Shown here piece after piece: positions 8,401-16,576 of a stretch of 33,103 nucleotides of DNA. Each line of letters opens with the position of its first letter. The stretch's first letter is position 1. The translations under genes and the position numbers were made by a program. The DNA lies in NCBI GenBank assembly GCA_903894475.1, contig CAITQH010000021.1, positions 1-33,103 of the forward strand, in the 5' to 3' direction. Source of the DNA: an uncultured beta proteobacterium (GTDB lineage Bacteria; Pseudomonadota; Gammaproteobacteria; Burkholderiales; Burkholderiaceae_C). Below the pieces are notes generated by a model, which ran no database searches, was not told the origin of the DNA, and saw nothing but the letters and a program-made list of their open reading frames with translations.

Positions 8401-10005
8401 TCACTGGCCTGCACGAATCAACTCGGCCGCTTTTTCCGCAATCATGATGGTCGGTGCGTTGGTGTTGCCGCCGATCAGGGTTGGCATGATGGAGGCGTCG
8501 ACCACGCGCAGGCCTGCTATGCCCTTGACACGCAACTGCGCATCAACTACCGCCAGTGGATCGCTGTCCGGTCCCATCTTGCAGGTGCCAACCGGGTGGT
8601 ACTGGGTGTCGGCTCGATTGCGAATATCGCGCGCCATGCCCTCGGGGTCATCAAGCGCAGCCGGGTAGAGCATCTTGCCGCGGATCGAATCAAAGGGCCT
8701 GGATTCAATGATGCGCTGTTGCATCTGCCCGCCTTTGACGAGCAGATGAAGATCGCGCTCATCGGCGAGGAACTTCGGATCAATGCTGGGCGCAACGCGG
8801 GGGTCTGGACTGTTCAGCGTCACGACACCACGGCTGTAGGGACGTAGCACGTCGACGTGGCAGGATATGCCGTGGCCCAGGTGCATGGTGCGTGCGTGGT
8901 TGTCAACGATGGCGATCACAAACACCAGTTGCAGATCGGGTATGGCCACCTCAGGTGAGGATCGCATGAAGGCGCCGGCAGTCGCGATCGAACTGGTGAT
9001 TAGGCCGGAACGCTTGCCGCGCCATTGCAACATGGCATTGGCCAGCTTGGCAGACCCGCGCAAGGACACGCCAATGGTGTCGGTATGGCTGGGTACACGC
9101 CAGGTTTGAACGTAGTCGATGTGATCCTGCAAATTCTTGCCTACACCCCACAGGTCTTTCACGACCGGGATGCCAAACTTTTGCAACTCATGGGTGGCAC
9201 CAATACCGGACAGCATCAACAACTGAGGTGAACCGAACGCACCGGCGGCCAAAAGTACTTCACGACGCGCACGTACCTGCTCGAGATGGTTGCCCTGGTA
9301 GTAAGCCACGCCGCGGGCGCACTTGCCTTCGATCATCACTTTCGCCGCTGTTGCCTGGGTGACGACCGTGAGGTTGGGACGTGAAAGATTGGGTGTTAGA
9401 AAGCCCTTGGCTGCGCTGCATCGTTCGCCGTTTTTCTGCGTGACCTGGTACAGGAAGGCGCCATCCTGCTCGGCGCCGTTGTAGTCCGGATTGAGTGCAA
9501 GTCCATTCAGCTGTGCTGCGTCCAGAAAGAGCTTGTTGACCGGGCTGGCGTGGTTCTGGTAGGTGACGTTGAGCGGTCCGCCCTGACCATGAAAGCCATC
9601 GACAAACTGTTCGTTGTTTTCGCTGCGCTTGAACAGCGGCAACACGTCGTCATAACGCCATCCGGGGTTGCCCAAGGCGGCCCAGTGGTCATAGTCCCAC
9701 GGGTTCCCACGCACATACAGCATGGCATTGATGGAACTCGAGCCGCCCAGCGTCTTGCCGCGTGGCTGGTAGCCGCGACGACCATTCAGACCCGGCTGCG
9801 GCACCGTCTCAAAAGCGTAGTTGTTGATCCTGGTGGGGACCATCGCCACGACGCCGACTGGGGCGTGAATCAGCACGCTCTTGTCGGGTCCTCCGGACTC
9901 CAGCAAGCAGACCGTGACACCAGGATCCTCACTCAAGCGCCCTGCCAGCACACACCCGGCTGAGCCAGCGCCGACCACCACGTAGTCAAACTCCATACTT
10001 GACAT
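8401..10005 (-). CDS. GMC family FAD-dependent oxidoreductase (choline/alcohol dehydrogenase-like)
   Basis: N-terminal [58 protein letters not shown]-terminal [10 protein letters not shown] and [30 protein letters not shown]. Confidence 0.95.
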   Translation of the reverse strand: MSSMEFDYVVVGAGSAGCVLAGRLSEDPGVTVCLLESGGPDKSVLIHAPVGVVAMVPTRINNYAFETVPQPGLNGRRGYQPRGKTLGGSSSINAMLYVRGNPWDYDHWAALGNPGWRYDDVLPLFKRSENNEQFVDGFHGQGGPLNVTYQNHASPVNKLFLDAAQLNGLALNPDYNGAEQDGAFLYQVTQKNGERCSAAKGFLTPNLSRPNLTVVTQATAAKVMIEGKCARGVAYYQGNHLEQVRARREVLLAAGAFGSPQLLMLSGIGATHELQKFGIPVVKDLWGVGKNLQDHIDYVQTWRVPSHTDTIGVSLRGSAKLANAMLQWRGKRSGLITSSIATAGAFMRSSPEVAIPDLQLVFVIAIVDNHARTMHLGHGISCHVDVLRPYSRGVVTLNSPDPRVAPSIDPKFLADERDLHLLVKGGQMQQRIIESRPFDSIRGKMLYPAALDDPEGMARDIRNRADTQYHPVGTCKMGPDSDPLAVVDAQLRVKGIAGLRVVDASIMPTLIGGNTNAPTIMIAEKAAELIRAGQ

Positions 10006-10083
10006 CTTTTGTCTCCATATCTATGCAGCTCTTGCATCACAAGCTGTCGTGAAAAAAGTCAAGCGTAGCGAGCGGGCGTTTAA

Positions 10084-10111
10084 GAGCAATTGCCCCAAAG
10101 GGCAACAAATG
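10084..10111. promoter_or_regulatory. Candidate operator GAGCAATTGCCC-CAAA-GGGCAACAAATG upstream of the GMC oxidoreductase
   Basis: The 17-bp core ATTGCCCCAAAGGGCAA matches 1685-1701 (ATTACCCCAAAGGGCAA) with one difference. On the minus strand it lies about 80-105 bp upstream of the start at 10005, and upstream of a possible -35 TTGACT (10057-10062). Confidence 0.65.
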
Positions 10112-10601
10112 GAGCATGACTGCGGATAGCAAAACCATCACGACTGCGACTTGACTGCCGTTTCGCTGGGTTTTCTGTTATGTGCTTTCCCGCGTTTATA
10201 GGTAGCTTTGCTTCTCCCGAGGCCGAGTGACAGGTGTTGAGATCACAGTTCGCTGAAAGACCGCTTTGGAGTGCAATCTTGGCCGTCTCTTGTGGTCGGC
10301 AAAAGCCAGCGGGCACCTTGAAGTGCCCACCCGAAACATGACATTCGGGGATTGACAGATCAGGTTGCCGCAACCCTGCCGGTCGTGAGTGCGAACAAGG
10401 TGTCCTTACGCCACAGTGGCTGAGAGGATGCTAGCAGCGATCTGCATCCTCAATTTCGGCTCTGCGCCTTCGGTTGAAAAGCCCCAAGCGCAATCCGCGT
10501 CGTTTGAGGTGGGCAGGTCAACACATGATGTCGAAAACGCAAGCCCATCACTGCGTCCGAGCAAGGCCGCAGAAGCCAAACGGCTGCTCAGGCTGTTTCA
10601 C

Positions 10602-11576
10602 TCAATCCACCTTCGCGCCAGAAGCCTCTACAGCCGCACGCCAGCTCTCCGTGTCTCGGCGCACAAAATCAGAGAACTCTTGAGGAGTACCTCCGACAAC
10701 TTCAAGGCCTTGGCCAGCCAGGTTGCTGCGTAGTGCCGGGTCTGCCAGCGCCTTGCCAATTTCAGAGTTCAGCCGAGCAATCGTTGTCGCTGGCGTGCCT
10801 GCCGGCACCATGATGCCCTGCCATCCCACCGCTGCATAATCCTTCAGACCAGCCTCTGCCATGGTAGGCACGTCGGGCATCACAGGTGATCGTGTAGCGC
10901 CAGTGATCGCCAACGCTCGGACCTTGCCAGCCTTGACGTACGGCACCGCCGTGACCAAGTCGTTTGAGAGAACTTGAACATCCTTTCCAAGAAGTGCGCT
11001 GAGTGCCGGTGCCGCGCCCTTGTATGGAATATGCGTCATTGAAATGCCAGCTCGCAACTTGAACAACTCAACTGCCAGATGCGGGAAGGTTCCGTTGCCC
11101 GCCGATGAGTAATTGAGCGCGCCCGGCTGCCTTTTCGCCAGCGCAATCAGTTCAGCCAAATTCGCCACCTTGACGTCTTCTGCCACCAGAAGCAGGTTCG
11201 GCACCTTTACCATCAAAATGACCGGGGCGAAGGCGGCAGCAGTATCGTAGGGGAGCGTTTTGTAGAGACTTGGGTTGATGGCGATATTGGTGTTGGCAAA
11301 CAACAGCGTGTGCCCGTCTGCAGGTGCCTTTGCGACCGTGTCGGCACCAAGAATTCCGCCGGCCCCGGCTTTGTTGTCGATAACCACTGGCTGACCCAGG
11401 GCAGAGGACAAGCGAGTGCCAATCGTGCGCGCCAGGACATCGGCTGAGCCGCCGGGTGGGAAAGGCACAACGATGCGTATCGGTTTGAAAGGAAAGTCCT
11501 GGGCCGTCGCCGTAACGCAGGCCAATGCCATGCAGGCACCGATCAAATACTCGATCAAACGCACGACAAACTTCAT
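10602..11576 (-). CDS. Bug-family (TctC-like) tripartite tricarboxylate transporter substrate-binding protein
   Basis: Signal peptide MKFVVRLIEYLIGACMALACVTATAQ then DFPFKPIRIVVPFPPGGSADVLARTIGTRLSSALGQPVVIDNKAGAGGILGADTVAKAPADGHTLLFAN. The start at 11576 overlaps the upstream stop (ATGA). Confidence 0.95.
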   Translation of the reverse strand: MKFVVRLIEYLIGACMALACVTATAQDFPFKPIRIVVPFPPGGSADVLARTIGTRLSSALGQPVVIDNKAGAGGILGADTVAKAPADGHTLLFANTNIAINPSLYKTLPYDTAAAFAPVILMVKVPNLLLVAEDVKVANLAELIALAKRQPGALNYSSAGNGTFPHLAVELFKLRAGISMTHIPYKGAAPALSALLGKDVQVLSNDLVTAVPYVKAGKVRALAITGATRSPVMPDVPTMAEAGLKDYAAVGWQGIMVPAGTPATTIARLNSEIGKALADPALRSNLAGQGLEVVGGTPQEFSDFVRRDTESWRAAVEASGAKVD

Positions 11577-13264
11577 GATTGTTCTCCTGCTTGCGGAATA
11601 ACTGGCAACAATAAATAGGACTCGAAGGCGCCGCCAAAATGCAGGGTATGACGGGTCAGAACTGGGTTGCAGGTATGCACCCAGATCGGATCTTCTGCTG
11701 TCGAGTCTTGCCCCCGGATGTCCAGGGCAAGACAATGCCCCTTGCGGAACAAATTTGACACTTCCCGAATCTCCATTGCATAAGCGTAGCTTTGACCCAT
11801 CGTCAATTGCTCCTTGCCGCTGTGTCTTTGCCAAGGTCGAAAAGGTGTCGATTTTTCGGCATCAAGTTCCCGCTGCGAAGCCCGCAGCCATCCCTTGGTC
11901 AGAGTACGTGAAGTGCCATCGGGTGCCAGGTCGCGCAGGGTGACAATCCAGGTTGCGTCGGGCTGGTCCAATGTTGCATGAAAATTCAGCATCACCGGAC
12001 CAGTCACCTCGACGTCGGCGGTGAAGGGCTCGGTCAGAAACGTCACAGCAGGCGGCAGTTGGCCGGGCGGCAGGTCGGGGTTGTTCAGGAGCTCGACGGC
12101 GTCGGAATGATCCTGCTGCTTGCGGGAAAGTGAACCGTGTGAGCCCAGGTAGAACCTGGTCCACGCAGTGCGCGCCAGCGGCCACTCGTTCTCGAAACGA
12201 TACTCGCCACTGCCCTTGATCAATAACTGGATCGGCGGCTCATCCATGAAGCCTGTATCGTTCCCCTTGAGCCAATGGTCATACCAGCGCAGAATCAAAT
12301 CATGATGGTCGGTCCAGGGGCGCAGTGGGCCAAGACGCGACTCCGTCTCCATCACCAGCAATTTCTTGGGGGCGGTGATACCTTCGTAGGCTTGAAATGC
12401 ACCAGCCAGATGCACAGCCCAACTGGTCCAGCGCGTGACCAGGAAAGTAGGGATGCGGATCCTGTCAAACATCCGATATGGCGAACGTTCCCAATAGAAC
12501 GGGCCATCAAACGGCTCCAGCATCCAGCCGAAAAGTAGAGGGTTCTTGTTCGGATATTTGAGTTGAATATGCAGATAAGGAGAATTCTGCACCTCTGGTG
12601 TCTGCATCAACGCCGAGACACGACGATCAATCTCATGCTGGGGCAAGTAGTCGTAACTCAATGGGCGCATGCCGTCCACACTCACATGACCCCACCACTG
12701 GTGCCAGAACCCCTCATTGAGCAGTCCGCCGTGGTAAACGCTTTGCCGATAGCGATCGGTCAGCGCCTCGTAGGGAACGATCGCTTTAAGATGAGGTGGC
12801 TGCTGCGCCGCCACCATGTATTGCATCACTGCGAAATAAGACATGCCCAGCATGCCGCAGTTGCCGTCGCACCAAGCCTGCTCGGCCATCCACTCAATGA
12901 TGTCGTAACCGTCTTCCTGCTCCTTGGGTCCCTGGTAACAGTACTCACCCTCCGAATCGCCCGAGCCACGTGCATCGGCGATGACGTGAACGTAGCCGCG
13001 GCTGACAAAGTATTCCGAATCGCCTGCTTCGAGTCCGCCATTGCCTGCCAATGGACTGAGTGGCGATCGTTTGTCGGAAATGCGTTGCAGATCCTTGCCA
13101 TAGTGAGAGTAAGACAAGAGGGCCGGATAGCGGCCAGGCTCGTCAGGAAGATAGACGTCGCAGGCCACACGGGTGCCGTCACGGGTCCGAATCATGACGC
13201 CCCGCTGCACAGACATACCGTAGGCCGGTTGGGATACTTTGCTGTGCCAGTCCTGTGCAGTCAT
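11573..13264 (-). CDS. CocE/NonD family hydrolase (S15 / X-Pro dipeptidyl-peptidase-like)
   Basis: RTRDGTRVACDVYLPDEPGRYPALLSYSHYGK; HVIADARGSGDSEGEYCYQGPKEQEDGYDIIEWMAEQAWCDGNCGMLGMSYFAVMQYMVAAQQPPHLKAIVPYEA; C-terminal beta domain. The start could lie further upstream (ORF opens at 13291). Confidence 0.9.
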   Translation of the reverse strand: MTAQDWHSKVSQPAYGMSVQRGVMIRTRDGTRVACDVYLPDEPGRYPALLSYSHYGKDLQRISDKRSPLSPLAGNGGLEAGDSEYFVSRGYVHVIADARGSGDSEGEYCYQGPKEQEDGYDIIEWMAEQAWCDGNCGMLGMSYFAVMQYMVAAQQPPHLKAIVPYEALTDRYRQSVYHGGLLNEGFWHQWWGHVSVDGMRPLSYDYLPQHEIDRRVSALMQTPEVQNSPYLHIQLKYPNKNPLLFGWMLEPFDGPFYWERSPYRMFDRIRIPTFLVTRWTSWAVHLAGAFQAYEGITAPKKLLVMETESRLGPLRPWTDHHDLILRWYDHWLKGNDTGFMDEPPIQLLIKGSGEYRFENEWPLARTAWTRFYLGSHGSLSRKQQDHSDAVELLNNPDLPPGQLPPAVTFLTEPFTADVEVTGPVMLNFHATLDQPDATWIVTLRDLAPDGTSRTLTKGWLRASQRELDAEKSTPFRPWQRHSGKEQLTMGQSYAYAMEIREVSNLFRKGHCLALDIRGQDSTAEDPIWVHTCNPVLTRHTLHFGGAFESYLLLPVIPQAGEQS

Positions 13265-13331
13265 ATTTGCTTCCATCAAGAGGTTTACCACGCCGAATTC
13301 GGCTGGAACGCTTCAGTTTAGGATAGAGTTC

Positions 13332-13354
13332 GATGGTTGTAATAATCAACTATC
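13332..13354. promoter_or_regulatory. Candidate MarR operator GATGGTTG-TAATAAT-CAACTATC
   Basis: Inverted repeat GATNGTTG-N7-CAACNATC in the divergent region between the CocE/NonD hydrolase and the marR gene. The same pattern occurs at 13972-13994. Confidence 0.75.
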
Positions 13355-13384
13355 ACAGGTAGAAACCCGCAGTCTGCCAAGCAA

Positions 13385-13903
13385 ATGTCGCTCCAAGCGC
13401 CGAAACGGCTGGATGAATTATTGAATTACCGGCTTGCACGTTTGCTGGCCAAGAGCAGCGCACCTGGAATCAGGCTGTTCGAAGGGAGATATGGTGTTTC
13501 AAGGCGTGAATGGCGATTGGTGGGTCTTGTTGCAGTTTATGGCGCGATGTCTCCGTCAGATCTGGCAACCCTGGCTCACCTGGATCGCCCATGCGTTTCC
13601 CGGGCCATTACGGAGTTGGTTGAAAAGGGATTGCTGGTGCGTGCTGGCGTTCCAAACGACGGACGTCGAGCCCAGGTCGACATTACCCGCAAAGGCAAGA
13701 AGCTGTACGAAGTGGTGTTGCCGCAGGTAGTGAGCATCAACAATGCCGTGTTGGGGGTCCTTAACTCTGATCAGCTGACCGAACTCGACAAGATTCTTGA
13801 CTTGCTTACCCAATCCGCCGAAGAGGTAGTGCGCTCGTCTCCCGTGATTGGAGAGGGTTCACGTCACATTGGCGGTCTGCGTTCGATGCCGGACTTGAAC
13901 TGA
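13385..13903 (+). CDS. MarR family transcriptional regulator
   Basis: YRLARLLAKSSAPGIRLFEGRYGVSRREWRLVGLVAVYGAMSPSDLATLAHLDRPCVSRAITELVEKGLLVRAGVPNDGRRAQVDITRKGKKLYEVVLP: classic winged-helix MarR pattern. Confidence 0.93.
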   Translation: MSLQAPKRLDELLNYRLARLLAKSSAPGIRLFEGRYGVSRREWRLVGLVAVYGAMSPSDLATLAHLDRPCVSRAITELVEKGLLVRAGVPNDGRRAQVDITRKGKKLYEVVLPQVVSINNAVLGVLNSDQLTELDKILDLLTQSAEEVVRSSPVIGEGSRHIGGLRSMPDLN

Positions 13904-13971
13904 AATGGTCTTGACAGATCTTGACGCCCGTGAAGGAGCCTTTGTTCCACAGACAGCGGGTTTGTACGTAG

Positions 13972-13994
13972 GATAGTTGTTTTGTACAACGATC
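13972..13994. promoter_or_regulatory. Candidate MarR operator GATAGTTG-TTTTGTA-CAACGATC
   Basis: Second occurrence of GATNGTTG-N7-CAACNATC, 70 bp upstream of the lipoprotein start at 14065. It overlaps a weak promoter-like pair TTGTAC-N17-TACAAC (13962-13990). Confidence 0.75.
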
Positions 13995-14064
13995 GCATTC
14001 CGTCCTAGACTGAAGCGTCCGCATCGAATTTGATGTGGATGACTATTATTACAAAGGAGACATA

Positions 14065-16422
14065 ATGGAAATGCGCAATTCGCGACTCCGTTTGGCGTTC
14101 AGCAGACCGGTCGTTTTTTCAGTCGGACTTGCACTCCTGACAGTCGGGGTGCTGACCGCTTGCGGGGGCAGCGATCCGATTCCCCCTGTAGTTGCACCTA
14201 CCCCCACCCCGGTACCCGTCGTTTCAACGCCAAGCGTCTCGGTACTGTCGTCGCTGGCGCACCGCGTCAGTGGTGGCAGTGCACTCGTGGATATCGCCAT
14301 GCCCGCGAATGCCACGGCGTCAGATGCCTTGGTGGTAACCGCTAACGGAAAAGACGTGACCTCGATCTTCAAGGCAAGCGCTACAACGGGCCATCTATCC
14401 GGCCTGGTGACCGGACTCGCGGCTGGCGATAACGCACTGGTGGCCAAGGTCGGCAATTCCGCTGCAGCCACGGTGACCTTGACCAATTACGGCATTGCCG
14501 GTCCGGTTTCATCCGGGCCATACGTTACCCCCTTCATCTGTCAGACCAGCACATTGGCCTTGCCGGATGGGACCAAACTGGTGGCCACGGCAAATGACCC
14601 CAATTGCTCGGCTGCGACCAATGTTCAGTATCAGTATCGGACGACAGCTGAGGTCTACAAGACATTGACTGACACCACGAAGATTCCGACCGATGTGAAG
14701 ATGATCAAGAACGCAGCTGGGGCGTCTGTTCCGTACATCGTGCGGGTGGAAACAATGACCATCGACAGAGGTATCGCTCAGATCACCATCCTCTTTGATC
14801 CCACGACGGACGTAGAGCCTACCCCGGCAACGCCTCCGAAAAACTGGAACAAACGCCTTGTCTACGGCCACGGAACTGGTTGCATGGCCGGTTGGTTCAT
14901 TCAGGGTGGTGTCTGGGGCTATAACCCGATGAATGACACTTGGCTTTCACGCGGATACGCAGTGGCCAACAACACCTTGAACCACCCGACCAATAGTTGC
15001 AATCAAGTGATCTCCGGCGAAGCTGCCGTGATGACCAAAGAGTATTTCATCAAGCGTTTTGGAGCTCCGGTTTATACGATTTCTACAGGAACTTCTGGCG
15101 GCTCGATCGCAAGCGTGCAATTGGGTGATATGTTCCCGGGGCTTTTTGACGGTGCGCTTGTCGATGCCAGCTTCCCCGATGTCATCACGATTGCGCAATC
15201 AGCGACTGATGCGCATTTGCTGTCCAACTACTTTGCCAGCACTTCTCCATCTGCCGCTTCGTTCACATCCCAGCAGAAGGCATTGGTTTCAGGCTACGCC
15301 GCAGAAATAACGATGGTCGCGGCTGGCAATCAAATGGGGCGCACGGATCCGGTACCGGGCCGTCTGGCACCAACTTTTGCTGGCGTTGGAAATTACGCAT
15401 CGGCCGTCTGGAATGCGGTGGTGCCAGTGTCCCTGCGCTACGATCCAAACGCCACGCCGCCAAATTTTGCTGGTGCTAGACCCACAATTTACGATATCGG
15501 TGTCAACGTTTACGGCAAGGGAGTGAATCCACTCGACCCCTCCGGCAAGACAACCATCGGTTTACGCACTTTTGACAACGTCGGCGTGCAATACGGGCTG
15601 TCAGCACTCAATGCGGGTGCCATCACGGCTACACAATTTCTGGACATGAACGCCAGCGTTGGTGGCTTTGATACCGATGCCAATCCGGTCACTAAACGTA
15701 GCGTCGGAAACGACGGGGCGATCTTGCGCGCAAACCAGGCTGGCTTGCTGCTTAGTGCCAGCGCAGGCCTTGCGTCTATTCCGGTTCTTGACGTTACCAA
15801 TATTTATGCGGAAGACACCAGTAATTACCATTTGCAGTGGGAGCACTTTGCGGTGCGCGAACGGTTGATCCAGTCCAATGGAAACGCAGACAACTATGTG
15901 ATGTGGCGTGGTGGCCCCGGTACCGGTGCCACCACAGCCAATCCTGCCGCGCCTATTGCAGCGCTTAGCACCAATGCTATTGCTGCCTTCGAAAAATGGA
16001 TGGAGGCCATCCTTGCGGACAAGTCGGCAGACCTTCAGCGGACCAAAGTTATCCGCAACAAGCCGGCCGACCTGGTTGACGGTTGCTTTGACAAGTCGAC
16101 GCCCCCGCAATTCATTGCGGAGAAGCAGACTTTAGGTACGAGTGGAACGCAGTGCAATATCTTGTGGCCTTCGTACCGTTTTCCGCGCATGGAAGCGGGT
16201 GGTTCGCTGGCGTCCAACAATCTGAAATGCCAGCTCAAGCCTGTGGACCTCGCAGACTACAAGTTGTCCTTCAGCTCTGCCGACTTGAGCCGCCTGCGCG
16301 CGACATTTCCTTCAGGCGTGTGCGATTTCAGCAAGCCGGGTGTGAATTTCACCAAAGTAGTTCCGTGGGCTTCCTTCGGCCCGTCGAAGGTCAACCTGGT
16401 GTTCGACATCACCGCGCCTTGA
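14065..16422 (+). CDS. DUF6351-like secreted hydrolase, predicted lipoprotein
   Basis: RBS AAAGGAGA before ATG 14065; lipobox-like LTACGG; central VYTISTGTSGGSIASVQLGDMFPGLFDGALVDASFPDVI (alpha/beta-hydrolase-like nucleophile elbow GTSGGS). The family name is from memory of its pattern (CNxVxSxE..FxKRxGxPxxTxxxGxSGGxIxxxxxxxxxPGLxDGxxxxxxFPD). Confidence 0.75.
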   Translation: MEMRNSRLRLAFSRPVVFSVGLALLTVGVLTACGGSDPIPPVVAPTPTPVPVVSTPSVSVLSSLAHRVSGGSALVDIAMPANATASDALVVTANGKDVTSIFKASATTGHLSGLVTGLAAGDNALVAKVGNSAAATVTLTNYGIAGPVSSGPYVTPFICQTSTLALPDGTKLVATANDPNCSAATNVQYQYRTTAEVYKTLTDTTKIPTDVKMIKNAAGASVPYIVRVETMTIDRGIAQITILFDPTTDVEPTPATPPKNWNKRLVYGHGTGCMAGWFIQGGVWGYNPMNDTWLSRGYAVANNTLNHPTNSCNQVISGEAAVMTKEYFIKRFGAPVYTISTGTSGGSIASVQLGDMFPGLFDGALVDASFPDVITIAQSATDAHLLSNYFASTSPSAASFTSQQKALVSGYAAEITMVAAGNQMGRTDPVPGRLAPTFAGVGNYASAVWNAVVPVSLRYDPNATPPNFAGARPTIYDIGVNVYGKGVNPLDPSGKTTIGLRTFDNVGVQYGLSALNAGAITATQFLDMNASVGGFDTDANPVTKRSVGNDGAILRANQAGLLLSASAGLASIPVLDVTNIYAEDTSNYHLQWEHFAVRERLIQSNGNADNYVMWRGGPGTGATTANPAAPIAALSTNAIAAFEKWMEAILADKSADLQRTKVIRNKPADLVDGCFDKSTPPQFIAEKQTLGTSGTQCNILWPSYRFPRMEAGGSLASNNLKCQLKPVDLADYKLSFSSADLSRLRATFPSGVCDFSKPGVNFTKVVPWASFGPSKVNLVFDITAP

Positions 16423-16513
16423 GTCGCAGTTTCCTGACTTTGTCTGGATTGACTGAGTCAGGAAGCCATCGCACGAAGGGCTAGCTATTGGGTCCTTCAC
16501 CGAAGTTCCATAG

Positions 16514-16544
16514 AACCCACAACTTTGCCGTTGTGGGTTTTTTA
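16514..16544 (+). terminator. Rho-independent terminator downstream of the DUF6351-like gene
   Basis: Stem AACCCACAAC / loop TTTGCC / GTTGTGGGTT followed by TTTTTATT. Confidence 0.85.
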
Positions 16545-16576
16545 TTGAACACGAGTCGATGAAATCGCCGCACCAA

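Noticed and set aside
7417-8847. 476-aa + strand ORF
   Set aside because: Antisense shadow of the sulfatase and GMC genes in GC-rich DNA; no recognisable domain, whereas the minus-strand proteins are clear family members.
10080-10373. 97-aa minus-strand ORF ending in FVALWGNCS
   Set aside because: Its C-terminus is a translation of the palindromic operator (a similar IALWGNCS string appears in the ORF over 1680-1707). No domain or clear RBS.
10389-10733. 114-aa + strand ORF
   Set aside because: Overlaps the end of the Bug gene antisense; no recognisable family.
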